From NCBI GenBank assembly GCA_903834145.1, contig CAILHY010000008.1, positions 40,457-104,456 on the forward strand: DNA of 64,000 nt, read 5' to 3'. Positions 20,086 to 27,733 of this stretch are shown here, piece after piece. Numbering within the stretch: position 1 is the first letter of the stretch; every line of letters starts with the position of its first letter. The position numbers and the translations under genes were made by a program. The DNA comes from an uncultured Actinomycetes bacterium. GTDB lineage: Bacteria > Actinomycetota > Actinomycetes > Nanopelagicales > Nanopelagicaceae. Below the pieces are notes generated by a model that was given only the letters and a program-made list of their open reading frames with translations, was not told the DNA's origin and did not search any database.

Positions 20086-20957
20086 CCTTCCGTGTTCGCT
20101 GCAGCTTTTGCTGCTTCAAGTTTGCGAAAACGAGTGATCCAGTTTCCGCCCCATGGGTCCAGACCAAGGAGAAGGTCTGCAGCACGTGCCGCTTCGACGA
20201 TCATAGGTGTACGTGCATCCATCACAGCACTCGTTAATCCGTGAGACATGGCGGCAGGTAGGAATGCAGCATTAACTGCATGGCGATAAGGGAGCCCGAA
20301 TGAAACGTTGGAGGCGCCCAACGTCATATTTAGTCCCCATTTTTCGCGAATAAGATAAATGGTTTCTAAGGTGATCTTCACTGCTTCTGGGTCAGCTCCG
20401 ACTGTCATCGCAAGTGGATCAATAACTAAATCCTCAAGTGGAATTCCATACTTTTCTACAGTGCGAACGATCTTCTCCGTGATAACCATACGTTCAGCTG
20501 CTGTCGCTGGAATTCCTGTCTCATCATTAGGCAATGCAATGATTGCTGCCCCATGGCGTTTAATAAGTGGGAGTACAAGGTCCATACGATCATCTTCGCC
20601 GGTGACGCTATTAACGAGAGCTTTGCCTTGATAAGCCTCAAGTCCAGCCTGTAGCGCTTCAATAATGGAGGAGTCGATGCAAATTGGAAGGTCGGTCATG
20701 GATTGAATCATCGTGATGGCACTTGCCAACAGCGCTGGTTCATCCGTTAGCGGGACACCCATGTTGACATCGAGTACATCGGCGCCACCGAGAACTTGAG
20801 CCTCAACATCCACCGCGATTTGAGAGAGATCGCCCGCTCTAAGTTGCTCCTGGAATTTCTTGCGCCCTGTTGGATTAATGCGTTCACCAATTATGCAAAA
20901 TGGTTGATCGTGACCCATTGTGATGGTCTTCGTCGCCGAACTTAATATGGTGTGCAT
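20082..20957 (-). CDS. mtgA: Methyl-corrinoid:tetrahydrofolate methyltransferase
   Basis: A pterin-binding TIM-barrel protein of 291 residues related to AcsE, MtvA and MtgA. The IGERINPTGRKKF start, DVNMGVPLTDE, CIDSS, NSVTGE and GASNVSFGLP segments are the folate-site motifs. In this operon, with a corrinoid protein and MetF, it should move the methyl group from the methylated corrinoid to THF, giving 5-methyl-THF. It is too short and lacks the domains to be MetH. It overlaps the RACo-type gene by four bases. Confidence 0.88.
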   Translation of the reverse strand: MHTILSSATKTITMGHDQPFCIIGERINPTGRKKFQEQLRAGDLSQIAVDVEAQVLGGADVLDVNMGVPLTDEPALLASAITMIQSMTDLPICIDSSIIEALQAGLEAYQGKALVNSVTGEDDRMDLVLPLIKRHGAAIIALPNDETGIPATAAERMVITEKIVRTVEKYGIPLEDLVIDPLAMTVGADPEAVKITLETIYLIREKWGLNMTLGASNVSFGLPYRHAVNAAFLPAAMSHGLTSAVMDARTPMIVEAARAADLLLGLDPWGGNWITRFRKLEAAKAAANTEG

Positions 20958-20972
20958 GGTGCTCCTGTTTAT

Positions 20973-21866
20973 CTAGTGAGGGGTTCTGCCGAGGTCGGAC
21001 ATTAGCCGTGCAAGGGTGTCATCGTGTCGAAAATCTGCAATATGCAAGCCCCGCACCGCAGGTTGCGTGAGAGCGTGCTGGGCTTGTGCGAGAGTGAGTT
21101 GATACGCTGCCTCGCTCTGGTCACTGCTTTCTTCTACCTCATGAATGATAGAAAGAGGAATATCGATTCCTGGAACTTTGTCGTTCATGAAATGAAGTTG
21201 TTTGGCGCCTTTAACAAGAACGATCGTAGGTAAGAGATGCATATCAGGCACGCTCTCTTTAACTCCGGCACAAAACTTTTCCAAACGATCAGAGTGGAAG
21301 CAAATCTGCAACTGAAGATAGCGGGCTCCTGCGCGCGATTTCTTGAGCGCACGTTGAACTCGATAATCAAGTGGGGGAGCGGCAGCATTTTCTACGGCTC
21401 CGATATAGAAATTCGTGTGAGGTTCAATCTTTCGTCCGGAAAGATATTTTCCATGATTGAGGGCACTGGCAACGTGTATTGCCTGAGCTGAATCCAGATC
21501 AAAAACGCGTTTCGATTCTGGTTCATCTCCTGCCGTCACGTCATCACCCGTGAGCAAAGAAATGTTATCAATTCCGTGAAGGGCAGCACCGACCATATCT
21601 GCTTGAATAGCGAGGCGGTTCTTATCGCGACACACAATTTGCATAATAGGTTCGATACCATGCATGGCCATCGCGATCGCAATTGAAGTGTTTGAAGCGT
21701 GAGCGTGGGCAGCCGGGTTGTCTGTGGCATTTACAGCGTCGAACCACGGCGCCAGGCGTTCAACATTCTTCACCAACGTAGCCATGCCACCACCATCGAC
21801 ATTGGGCATTTCAGCAGTGAATACCGTTTGCGAGGTTTCCTCTAGCAGCGTACGTAATTTAGACAT
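20973..21866 (-). CDS. metF: 5,10-methylene-tetrahydrofolate reductase
   Basis: The MetF barrel motifs are visible: FTAEMPNVDGGG, DAVNATDNPAAHAH, QIVCRDKNRLAIQADMVGA, GIDNISLLTGDD, then FYIGAVENAA and ARYLQLQICFHSD. The ATG at 21866 (MSKLRTLLEE) gives 297 residues and overlaps the metV gene by eight bases; the frame extends upstream but only through metV. In a catabolic setting it would run as a 5-methyl-THF dehydrogenase, forming methylene-THF. Thermodynamically this direction needs a good electron acceptor, which makes the neighbouring MetV subunit relevant. Confidence 0.9.
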   Translation of the reverse strand: MSKLRTLLEETSQTVFTAEMPNVDGGGMATLVKNVERLAPWFDAVNATDNPAAHAHASNTSIAIAMAMHGIEPIMQIVCRDKNRLAIQADMVGAALHGIDNISLLTGDDVTAGDEPESKRVFDLDSAQAIHVASALNHGKYLSGRKIEPHTNFYIGAVENAAAPPLDYRVQRALKKSRAGARYLQLQICFHSDRLEKFCAGVKESVPDMHLLPTIVLVKGAKQLHFMNDKVPGIDIPLSIIHEVEESSDQSEAAYQLTLAQAQHALTQPAVRGLHIADFRHDDTLARLMSDLGRTPH

Positions 21867-22227
21867 CTCGTTCCCAGCCCGCGGGAACTTGTTGATCACG
21901 TTTGGTAAGCAAATTAATCCACGACGAAGTACCTGCAAGGCGGGTGTCAACGGGAGGTCGCAAATCGTTGTAGTGATCACGCCAACTTTGAGGCAATGGA
22001 AGTGATTCTTTGCGTTCGTAGGCTTTGACCCAGATACATTGCATTTCAGGTTTTACTTCACAGTGGCCATCTTCCCTAACGCCTCCGCATGGGCCATTGC
22101 GTAGGGTTTTTGGGCACGTCATCGGACATGTCATTCCCGTTGAATGCAAGACACATTGGCCACACATCCGACAGTCCCACACGGGGGATTTGATCGCATG
22201 CTCGATCAAGGGAAGTAGTTTTGGCAT
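21859..22227 (-). CDS. metV: MetV-like cysteine-rich subunit of methylene-THF reductase
   Basis: A 122-residue protein with a dense cysteine pattern: C19, C22, C25, C34, C38, C47, C56 and C64 (CRMCGQC, TCPMTCPKTLRNGPCGG). This is the MTHFR C-terminal/MetV domain known from acetogen MetVF enzymes, where MetV links MetF to other redox partners. Here it lies between the corrinoid protein (one-base overlap) and metF (eight-base overlap). Whether it binds zinc or an Fe-S cluster cannot be told from sequence alone. Confidence 0.85.
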   Translation of the reverse strand: MPKLLPLIEHAIKSPVWDCRMCGQCVLHSTGMTCPMTCPKTLRNGPCGGVREDGHCEVKPEMQCIWVKAYERKESLPLPQSWRDHYNDLRPPVDTRLAGTSSWINLLTKRDQQVPAGWERDV

Positions 22228-22892
22228 TATGCGTTCGTGAGTGCTCGGCGTTTCTTAATGAGGTCTTTCGCAACGCGCACGGCAGTTGATGCATCGGATG
22301 CGAATCCATCGGCCCCGACAGCGTCGGCATATTCTTGGGTTACTGGAGCGCCACCGACCATGATGATCACTTCATCACGAAGTCCTGCTTTCGTGATTTC
22401 ATGAATATTTACTTTGAACATCGGCATAGTTGTTGTTAAGAAAGCTGACATGCCAACAATGTCGGGCTTATGTTCCTTGATTGCCGCAATGAATTTTTCG
22501 GGAGCAACTTGCACTCCGATGTCGATGACATTGAAGCCGGCTCCCTCCAACATGATGTTGACTAAGTTCTTACCGATGTCATGGACATCGCCTTTGACGG
22601 TTCCCATTAAAAATGTTCCTACGGATTCAGCGCCGGTTTCTGCCAGTAATGGGCGAAGCAAATTGAGAGCTCCTGACATTGCTTTTCCAGCGATGAGCAT
22701 TTCAGGTACAAAGAAATCTCCACGTTCAAATCGTGCGCCAACTTCTTCTAGAGAGGGAATCAAGGCATCAAATAAAATGGTGTCTGGCCCCATACCATCG
22801 GCTAGTCCAGCAATGGTGAGCTCAAGCACTGCTGGCGCATTACCGACGAGGGTCTCGTCGTAAAGCGCTTTGATGATCTCGTCATGGGTCAT
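22227..22892 (-). CDS. mtgC: Corrinoid (cobalamin-binding) methyl carrier protein
   Basis: 221 residues with a helical N-terminal cap domain (about 1-88) and a Rossmann-like B12 domain whose KGDVHDIGKNLV motif places the lower cobalt ligand at H104; MSAFLTTTMP and IMVGGAPV follow as in MtbC/MttC/MtgC proteins. It would accept the methyl group from the MtgB-like enzyme and deliver it to the THF methyltransferase. Its ATG overlaps the IclR stop codon by four bases, so the regulator and the carrier are made from one mRNA. The methyltransferase partner gene is divergent, not adjacent in the operon. Confidence 0.92.
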   Translation of the reverse strand: MTHDEIIKALYDETLVGNAPAVLELTIAGLADGMGPDTILFDALIPSLEEVGARFERGDFFVPEMLIAGKAMSGALNLLRPLLAETGAESVGTFLMGTVKGDVHDIGKNLVNIMLEGAGFNVIDIGVQVAPEKFIAAIKEHKPDIVGMSAFLTTTMPMFKVNIHEITKAGLRDEVIIMVGGAPVTQEYADAVGADGFASDASTAVRVAKDLIKKRRALTNA

Positions 22893-23644
22893 GCTGCTCC
22901 TGCTTTCTGTTGTGAGAGGGCAATTTCTGAAATTATTAGCGCACCAAGCGTGGCGATCTGGTTGTCGGGAATGCGGGGGGTGGGGCCAGAGATCGATATT
23001 GCACCGATAACACTTCCATCGATTTCTCGTATAGGTGCGGCAACGGCCACAAGGCCCTCTTCTAATTCATTTTTGATAACAGCAAATCCGTTGCGACGCA
23101 CAGTTTCCAACTCTGCTAATAATTTGGTACGTGAGGTGATACTGGACTTGGTTCGCCGGACCAAGCGGCCAGATGGAATCTTCACGGCTCCGTAAGCCAG
23201 TAAAACTTTTCCGAGCGATGAGCAGTGATAAGGAACGTTGGCGCCGATCCAGTTCGTTGCACCAAGTAGGTATCTGCCATCAACTTGATCAATCATTTCA
23301 ACGTGTCCATTGCCGGGCACCGCTAAGTTGGTTGTTTCACCGGTCTTTTTTGCCAATGTTTCAAGCACTTCGCGCATCCGCTTTGTGAGTTCAACTTCGC
23401 GATTGCTCTGTCGGGCAAAGCGCGTGATGACGTTGCCTGGCAAATATGCTCCGGCACGATCGCGCGTTACTAGGCCCGCTCGCTCCAGAGATCCAAGTAA
23501 ACGCGACGTTGTACTTTTGGGAAGGTCATGTGCTCGTGCCAAGTGAGTTAAAAGTGGAGGAGTGGTTGCTTCGAGAATTTCGATGAGAAGGCTTCCGGCG
23601 CGATCGACCGCTTGAGTTCCTACGGGCAATTCAGGGTTAGCCAT
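22889..23644 (-). CDS. IclR-family transcriptional regulator
   Basis: The N-terminal winged helix (RAHDLPKSTTSRLLGSLERAGLV) and the C-terminal GAF-like effector domain (YHCSSLGKVLLA; NELEEGLVAVAAPIRE; GAISISGPTPR) define an IclR protein. The ATG at 23644 is preceded by GGGAGG and yields 251 residues; longer forms would read through the operator. It is the first gene of the corrinoid operon and faces mtgB, so it probably governs both directions through the palindrome at 23666-23686. The effector is likely betaine or a pathway intermediate (inference). Confidence 0.9.
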   Translation of the reverse strand: MANPELPVGTQAVDRAGSLLIEILEATTPPLLTHLARAHDLPKSTTSRLLGSLERAGLVTRDRAGAYLPGNVITRFARQSNREVELTKRMREVLETLAKKTGETTNLAVPGNGHVEMIDQVDGRYLLGATNWIGANVPYHCSSLGKVLLAYGAVKIPSGRLVRRTKSSITSRTKLLAELETVRRNGFAVIKNELEEGLVAVAAPIREIDGSVIGAISISGPTPRIPDNQIATLGALIISEIALSQQKAGAA

Positions 23645-23665
23645 CGCGCCTCCCTTCAGCAAAAA

Positions 23666-23686
23666 GTGTTCCATAATATGGAACAC
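23666..23686. promoter_or_regulatory. Palindromic operator, probably for the IclR regulator
   Basis: Two perfect 10-bp arms, GTGTTCCATA and TATGGAACAC, flank a single central A. A further half-like GAGTTCCAT follows at 23687-23695. The size and the GTTCCAT/ATGGAAC core resemble operators of IclR-family proteins. It sits in the 120-bp gap between the divergent iclR and mtgB starts. On the minus strand a TATTAT box (23673-23678) falls inside it, about 30 bases before the iclR ATG, so binding there would block the promoter and give autorepression (inference). Confidence 0.75.
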
Positions 23687-23764
23687 GAGTTCCATCTCCA
23701 TAGCGTATTCTCATCGATGTTCCTGGTCAACACCCCTACATGGGGATTATTGGAGGCTCGTGCC

Positions 23765-25204
23765 GTGTTTGAAAATAAAATGCCTCGCTATGAAATCTTG
23801 AGCGACGAATCTATGGCGGTTTTGGATAAAGGCTGGCGCCGAATTGTTTCTGAAATCGGCATCGAGTTCATGAGTCCGTGGGCCATCGACATGTTGCGAG
23901 AAGCAGGTCAAGTTGTTGAAGGTGACAACGTAAAATTTGATCCTGAGTGGATCCTCCAACAGGTGGCCAAAGCACCGAGTGAATTTAACCTCCGAGCTCG
24001 CAATCCCAAGAACAACGTGCACATCGGTGGGAACTCCATGGTTTTTGGTGGAGTTTATGGTCCTCCCTTCGTTCGCGAGGGAAGCGTACGTCGCGATGCG
24101 ACATTTAACGACTTTGAAAATTTCTGCAAACTCACGCAGTCTTTTGATGCTCTCGATAGCGTCGGCGGAGTTGTCTGTGAGCCCAATGACCTTTCGCTGG
24201 ATTCCCGCCACCTTGATATGGCCTTTGCTGCTGCCACGTTGACCGACAAATTCTTCATGGGAAATGTTGTTACGGCAGAGAACGCCAAAGATGTAATCCG
24301 TATTGCTGAAATCTTGCACGGAGGACGAGGCGCTATCGAGGAGACACCTGCGCTGATTTCACTCGTGAATTGCAATTCGCCCCTACGTTGGGATGATCGC
24401 ATGCTTGATTCCTTGCGCGAATACGCACTTGCTGGTCAACCGCTTGTAGTTACTCCGTTTCTCCTCATGGGAGCCATGAGCCCTGTAACAATTCCTGCAA
24501 CTCTTGCTCAACAAATCGCTGAAGCTCTTACCGGAGTTGCGCTCACACAACTTGTGCGTCCTGGCGTCCCCGTGGTTTTTGGTTCATTCCTCTCCAATAT
24601 AGATATGCAATCTGGCTCTCCACAGTTTGGTACGCCTGAATCGGGAATTGGCCTCTTGTGCACGGGCCAAATTGCTCGCCACTTTAAATTGCCATTTCGT
24701 GGAGGAGGAGGGCTGAACTCGTCCCAGACGGTCGACGCGCAATCTGCCTATCAAACGATGATGACAATGATGCCGACCTTTCTTTCAGGAACTAACTGGG
24801 TTATGCATACAGCTGGATGGCTTGAAGGCGGATTGGTTTCCTCGTATGACAAGTTCATTCTTGACGTAGAAATTTTGCAGAGTTTGATGGCTGAATTCAC
24901 TCCGTTGGAATTTAATGAATCATCATTGGCATTTGATGCTCACCTAGAAGTGGGCCATGGCGGGCACTTCTTAGGTGCCGCTCACACCATGGAGCGATTC
25001 CGCGATTGTTTCTATCGCCCCTTCTTAACAAATAGCGATAACTACGAACGTTGGACCCGCTTAGGTTCGCGAGACACTCGCGATCGCGCTGCAGAAATTT
25101 GGCAGAAGAAGTTGGATGAATATGTATTGCCAGAGATGGATTCTCAAATTTTGGCCGAACTCACTGAGTTTGTTGCCAAGCGCAAGAGCGAACTCGATAG
25201 TTAA
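23765..25204 (+). CDS. mtgB: Non-pyrrolysine MttB-family methyltransferase, probably glycine betaine:corrinoid methyltransferase
   Basis: The 479-residue product matches the trimethylamine methyltransferase (MttB) superfamily: MPRYEILSDESMAVLDKGWRR start, VNCNSPLRWD, TPFLLMGAMSPVT, FRGGGGLNSSQ and a C-terminal GHGGHFLGAAHTMER segment. There is no in-frame TAG, so it belongs to the forms without pyrrolysine, such as Desulfitobacterium MtgB, which demethylates glycine betaine. The GTG at 23765 lies eight bases after GGAGG; longer forms run into the operator. Betaine is favoured by the downstream aldehyde dehydrogenase, ProVWX and BetA; carnitine, butyrobetaine or proline betaine are the alternatives within the family. 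Confidence 0.8.
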   Translation: MFENKMPRYEILSDESMAVLDKGWRRIVSEIGIEFMSPWAIDMLREAGQVVEGDNVKFDPEWILQQVAKAPSEFNLRARNPKNNVHIGGNSMVFGGVYGPPFVREGSVRRDATFNDFENFCKLTQSFDALDSVGGVVCEPNDLSLDSRHLDMAFAAATLTDKFFMGNVVTAENAKDVIRIAEILHGGRGAIEETPALISLVNCNSPLRWDDRMLDSLREYALAGQPLVVTPFLLMGAMSPVTIPATLAQQIAEALTGVALTQLVRPGVPVVFGSFLSNIDMQSGSPQFGTPESGIGLLCTGQIARHFKLPFRGGGGLNSSQTVDAQSAYQTMMTMMPTFLSGTNWVMHTAGWLEGGLVSSYDKFILDVEILQSLMAEFTPLEFNESSLAFDAHLEVGHGGHFLGAAHTMERFRDCFYRPFLTNSDNYERWTRLGSRDTRDRAAEIWQKKLDEYVLPEMDSQILAELTEFVAKRKSELDS

Positions 25205-25211
25205 TAGTCGC

Positions 25212-26702
25212 ATGAACCCAACGCTCTATATAAATGGTGTATGGAGGAATTCCTCCAACGGCGGTAGGCATGAAGTTCGTAGCCCGCATGATGGCAGCCT
25301 TGTAGCCAGCGTTGCTCAAGCAAGTATCGATGATGTCATGGAGGCGATAGCTGCAGCTCGTGCCTGCTTTGATTCGGGGGTCTACTCATCGTGGAGCTGG
25401 ACGCAACGCAGCGCACTGGTTTCGAAGATCGCTGATTTACTCGAGCGCGATGCTTCGATTGTTGCCAAGAAAGAAAGTGACGATACTGGAAAGCGACTCA
25501 TCGAAGCCGAATATGACGTCGCTGATGTAGTCGCTACTTTTCGACATTTTGCTGCGTTGGGACTTGTCGAACAAGACCATGTAGTGGATGTCGGGATTGA
25601 GCATGTAACAAGTCGAATTGTGCATGAGCCGGTCGGTGTCTGTTCACTGATTGGGCCATGGAATTACCCATTGCTTCAAATTGCTTGGAAGGTTGCGCCA
25701 GCTTTGGTTGCAGGATGTTCTTTCATTCTCAAACCCAGCGAACTAACTCCGCAAAGCGCGATTCATTTAATCAAACTTATTGAAGAAGCAGGAACCCCTG
25801 CTGGTGTCGCAAACCTAATCCTTGGGCCAGGATCGGTTGTTGGTAACGCACTCACGACGGATCCTCGAGTTGACCTTGTCTCATTTACCGGCGGGCTCAC
25901 CACGGGTAAAACCATCATGGTGGGAGCAGCGCCAACAGTTAAAAAGTTAGCTCTCGAACTCGGTGGGAAAAATCCCCATATTATTTTTGCCGATGCCGAT
26001 CTTGATGCCGCCATTGATAATGCGGTAACGGGTGTGTTCTTGCATTCTGGTCAAGTGTGTTCTGCCGGTACAAGGCTCATTGTTGAGCGCTCAATCCACG
26101 ATCGCGTGGTGAAAGAGATCGTTCGCAGGGCAGCAGATATTCGAATGGGAGGACCTGCTGACCTGACTGCCGAAACAGGACCTCTCATTAGCGAGAGTCA
26201 TCTCAAAACCGTGGAGAAATATGTAGCAGCCGGCATTGCCGAGGGCGCAAAACTTCTCATTGGAGGCAAACGAAGTGAGCGCCCTGAACACGCGCACGGA
26301 TGGTATTTCTTACCGACTGTATTTGATGGGTGCAACACATCCATGCATTGCGTTCAAGAGGAATCATTTGGACCTGTCATGACTATTGAAGTTTTTGACA
26401 CCGAAGCGCAGGCTATTGCAATTGGCAATGACACCATCTTTGGCTTATCTGGTGGCGTGTGGAGCAGGGATACTGACAAAGCTGCGCGCGTTGCGGGCGC
26501 CCTTCGCCATGGAACTATCTGGGTGAATGATTACGGCCCATATCGTCCTCAAGCGGAATGGGGAGGGTACAAGCAATCAGGAATTGGCCGAGAATTAGGC
26601 TCGCATGGCCTAGGTGAATACCTTGAAATTAAACACATTTGGACCAACAATTCACCTAGTAGATCAGGCTGGTTTCACGACGCTGTAGGGGGAGAGAGTT
26701 AA
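25212..26702 (+). CDS. betB: Betaine-aldehyde dehydrogenase (ALDH superfamily)
   Basis: An NAD(P)-dependent aldehyde dehydrogenase of 496 residues: [28 protein letters not shown] (general-base Glu) and [12 protein letters not shown] (catalytic Cys), ending [17 protein letters not shown]. The ATG at 25212, seven bases after mtgB, fits the family N-terminus ([11 protein letters not shown]). Position between the MtgB-like gene and ProVWX-BetA supports oxidation of betaine aldehyde to glycine betaine. Exact substrate cannot be read from the sequence. It shares one base with proV. Confidence 0.82.
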   Translation: MNPTLYINGVWRNSSNGGRHEVRSPHDGSLVASVAQASIDDVMEAIAAARACFDSGVYSSWSWTQRSALVSKIADLLERDASIVAKKESDDTGKRLIEAEYDVADVVATFRHFAALGLVEQDHVVDVGIEHVTSRIVHEPVGVCSLIGPWNYPLLQIAWKVAPALVAGCSFILKPSELTPQSAIHLIKLIEEAGTPAGVANLILGPGSVVGNALTTDPRVDLVSFTGGLTTGKTIMVGAAPTVKKLALELGGKNPHIIFADADLDAAIDNAVTGVFLHSGQVCSAGTRLIVERSIHDRVVKEIVRRAADIRMGGPADLTAETGPLISESHLKTVEKYVAAGIAEGAKLLIGGKRSERPEHAHGWYFLPTVFDGCNTSMHCVQEESFGPVMTIEVFDTEAQAIAIGNDTIFGLSGGVWSRDTDKAARVAGALRHGTIWVNDYGPYRPQAEWGGYKQSGIGRELGSHGLGEYLEIKHIWTNNSPSRSGWFHDAVGGES

Positions 26703-27733
26703 TGAGTACTCCCGAACCGATGATCTCCGTGCGCCATCTCTGGAAGATCTTTGGTTCGAACGCCGACAAAATAATCGGCTCACCTGACGCAGATCTCTCG
26801 CGCTCCGACCTTCGTGCAAAAACTGGAAACACCATTGCAGTGCGCGATGTCTCCTTTGACGTGGCACCGGGAGAAGTTTTCGTAGTGATGGGCCTTTCAG
26901 GATCTGGAAAATCAACGTTAGTTCGATGCATGACTCGGTTGATCGAACCTACTTCGGGCCAGTTGCAGTTAGAGGGCGAAGATGTCCTCAAGGCCGACCT
27001 TAAACGTCTGCGTGAATTGCGCCGCACCAGATTTTCGATGGTCTTTCAACATTTTGGACTCCTGCCGCATCGCCAGGTAATAGATAACATCGCATATAGC
27101 TTGGAAATCAATGGGGTCAGCAAGGAAGCGCGTCATGCTCGTGCTTTGGAAGTGATTGATCTTGTTGGGTTACAAGGGTATGCGCATTCCTATCCTGAAC
27201 AACTTTCGGGCGGAATGCAGCAACGGGTTGGGCTTGCCAGGGCACTCGCAGTTGATCCGCAAGTTCTCTTTCTCGACGAACCATTTAGCGCGCTTGATCC
27301 TTTGATTCGCAGGGATATGCAAGCTGAGGTGATTCGTCTTCATCACGAACTTGGCAAGACGATGGTCTTTATTACTCACGATCTTGCTGAAGCGGTGAAA
27401 CTAGGAGATCGCATTGCAATCATGCGCGATGGAGCCGTCGTGCAAATAGGTACACCTGAACAATTAGTCGCCCAACCTGCCGATGACTATGTTGCTAACT
27501 TTGTTCGAGATTTTCCCAAGTCTCATGTACTTACTCTTCGCTGGATTGCAAGACCGCTAGCCCAAGGAGAAGATCTTTCTGGTCCGATACTCGCCCCTAC
27601 TCTTTCTGTGCGTGATGCGGCTAGACAAGTACTCGAAGCCAGAACCGTGGTTCGAATTATGGATGGTGAAACACTACTAGGTGTAGTCGGTGCTCAAGAT
27701 ATTCTCTCTGTCATTGCTGGAGCAGGCGATTAA
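26702..27733 (+). CDS. proV: Glycine betaine/proline ABC transporter ATPase
   Basis: 343 residues with the ProV/OpuAA-type N-terminal stretch ([15 protein letters not shown]), Walker [10 protein letters not shown]-loop [10 protein letters not shown], signature [12 protein letters not shown], Walker [14 protein letters not shown] and a C-terminal extension with one short CBS-like segment. It is shorter than ProV proteins of about 400 residues, so an osmosensing tandem CBS module is probably incomplete, in line with a nutritional rather than osmotic role (inference). One-base overlaps with both neighbours. Confidence 0.92.
   Translation: MSTPEPMISVRHLWKIFGSNADKIIGSPDADLSRSDLRAKTGNTIAVRDVSFDVAPGEVFVVMGLSGSGKSTLVRCMTRLIEPTSGQLQLEGEDVLKADLKRLRELRRTRFSMVFQHFGLLPHRQVIDNIAYSLEINGVSKEARHARALEVIDLVGLQGYAHSYPEQLSGGMQQRVGLARALAVDPQVLFLDEPFSALDPLIRRDMQAEVIRLHHELGKTMVFITHDLAEAVKLGDRIAIMRDGAVVQIGTPEQLVAQPADDYVANFVRDFPKSHVLTLRWIARPLAQGEDLSGPILAPTLSVRDAARQVLEARTVVRIMDGETLLGVVGAQDILSVIAGAGD

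Noticed and set aside
20082..20957. Pterin-binding protein as dihydropteroate synthase (FolP)
   Set aside because: The ERIN and GASNVSFGLP motifs and the corrinoid operon context point to a methyl-THF:corrinoid methyltransferase.
23612..23764. Extended N-terminus of the MtgB-like methyltransferase
   Set aside because: It would run through the operator and past a good GGAGG site; the family similarity starts at the GTG at 23765.
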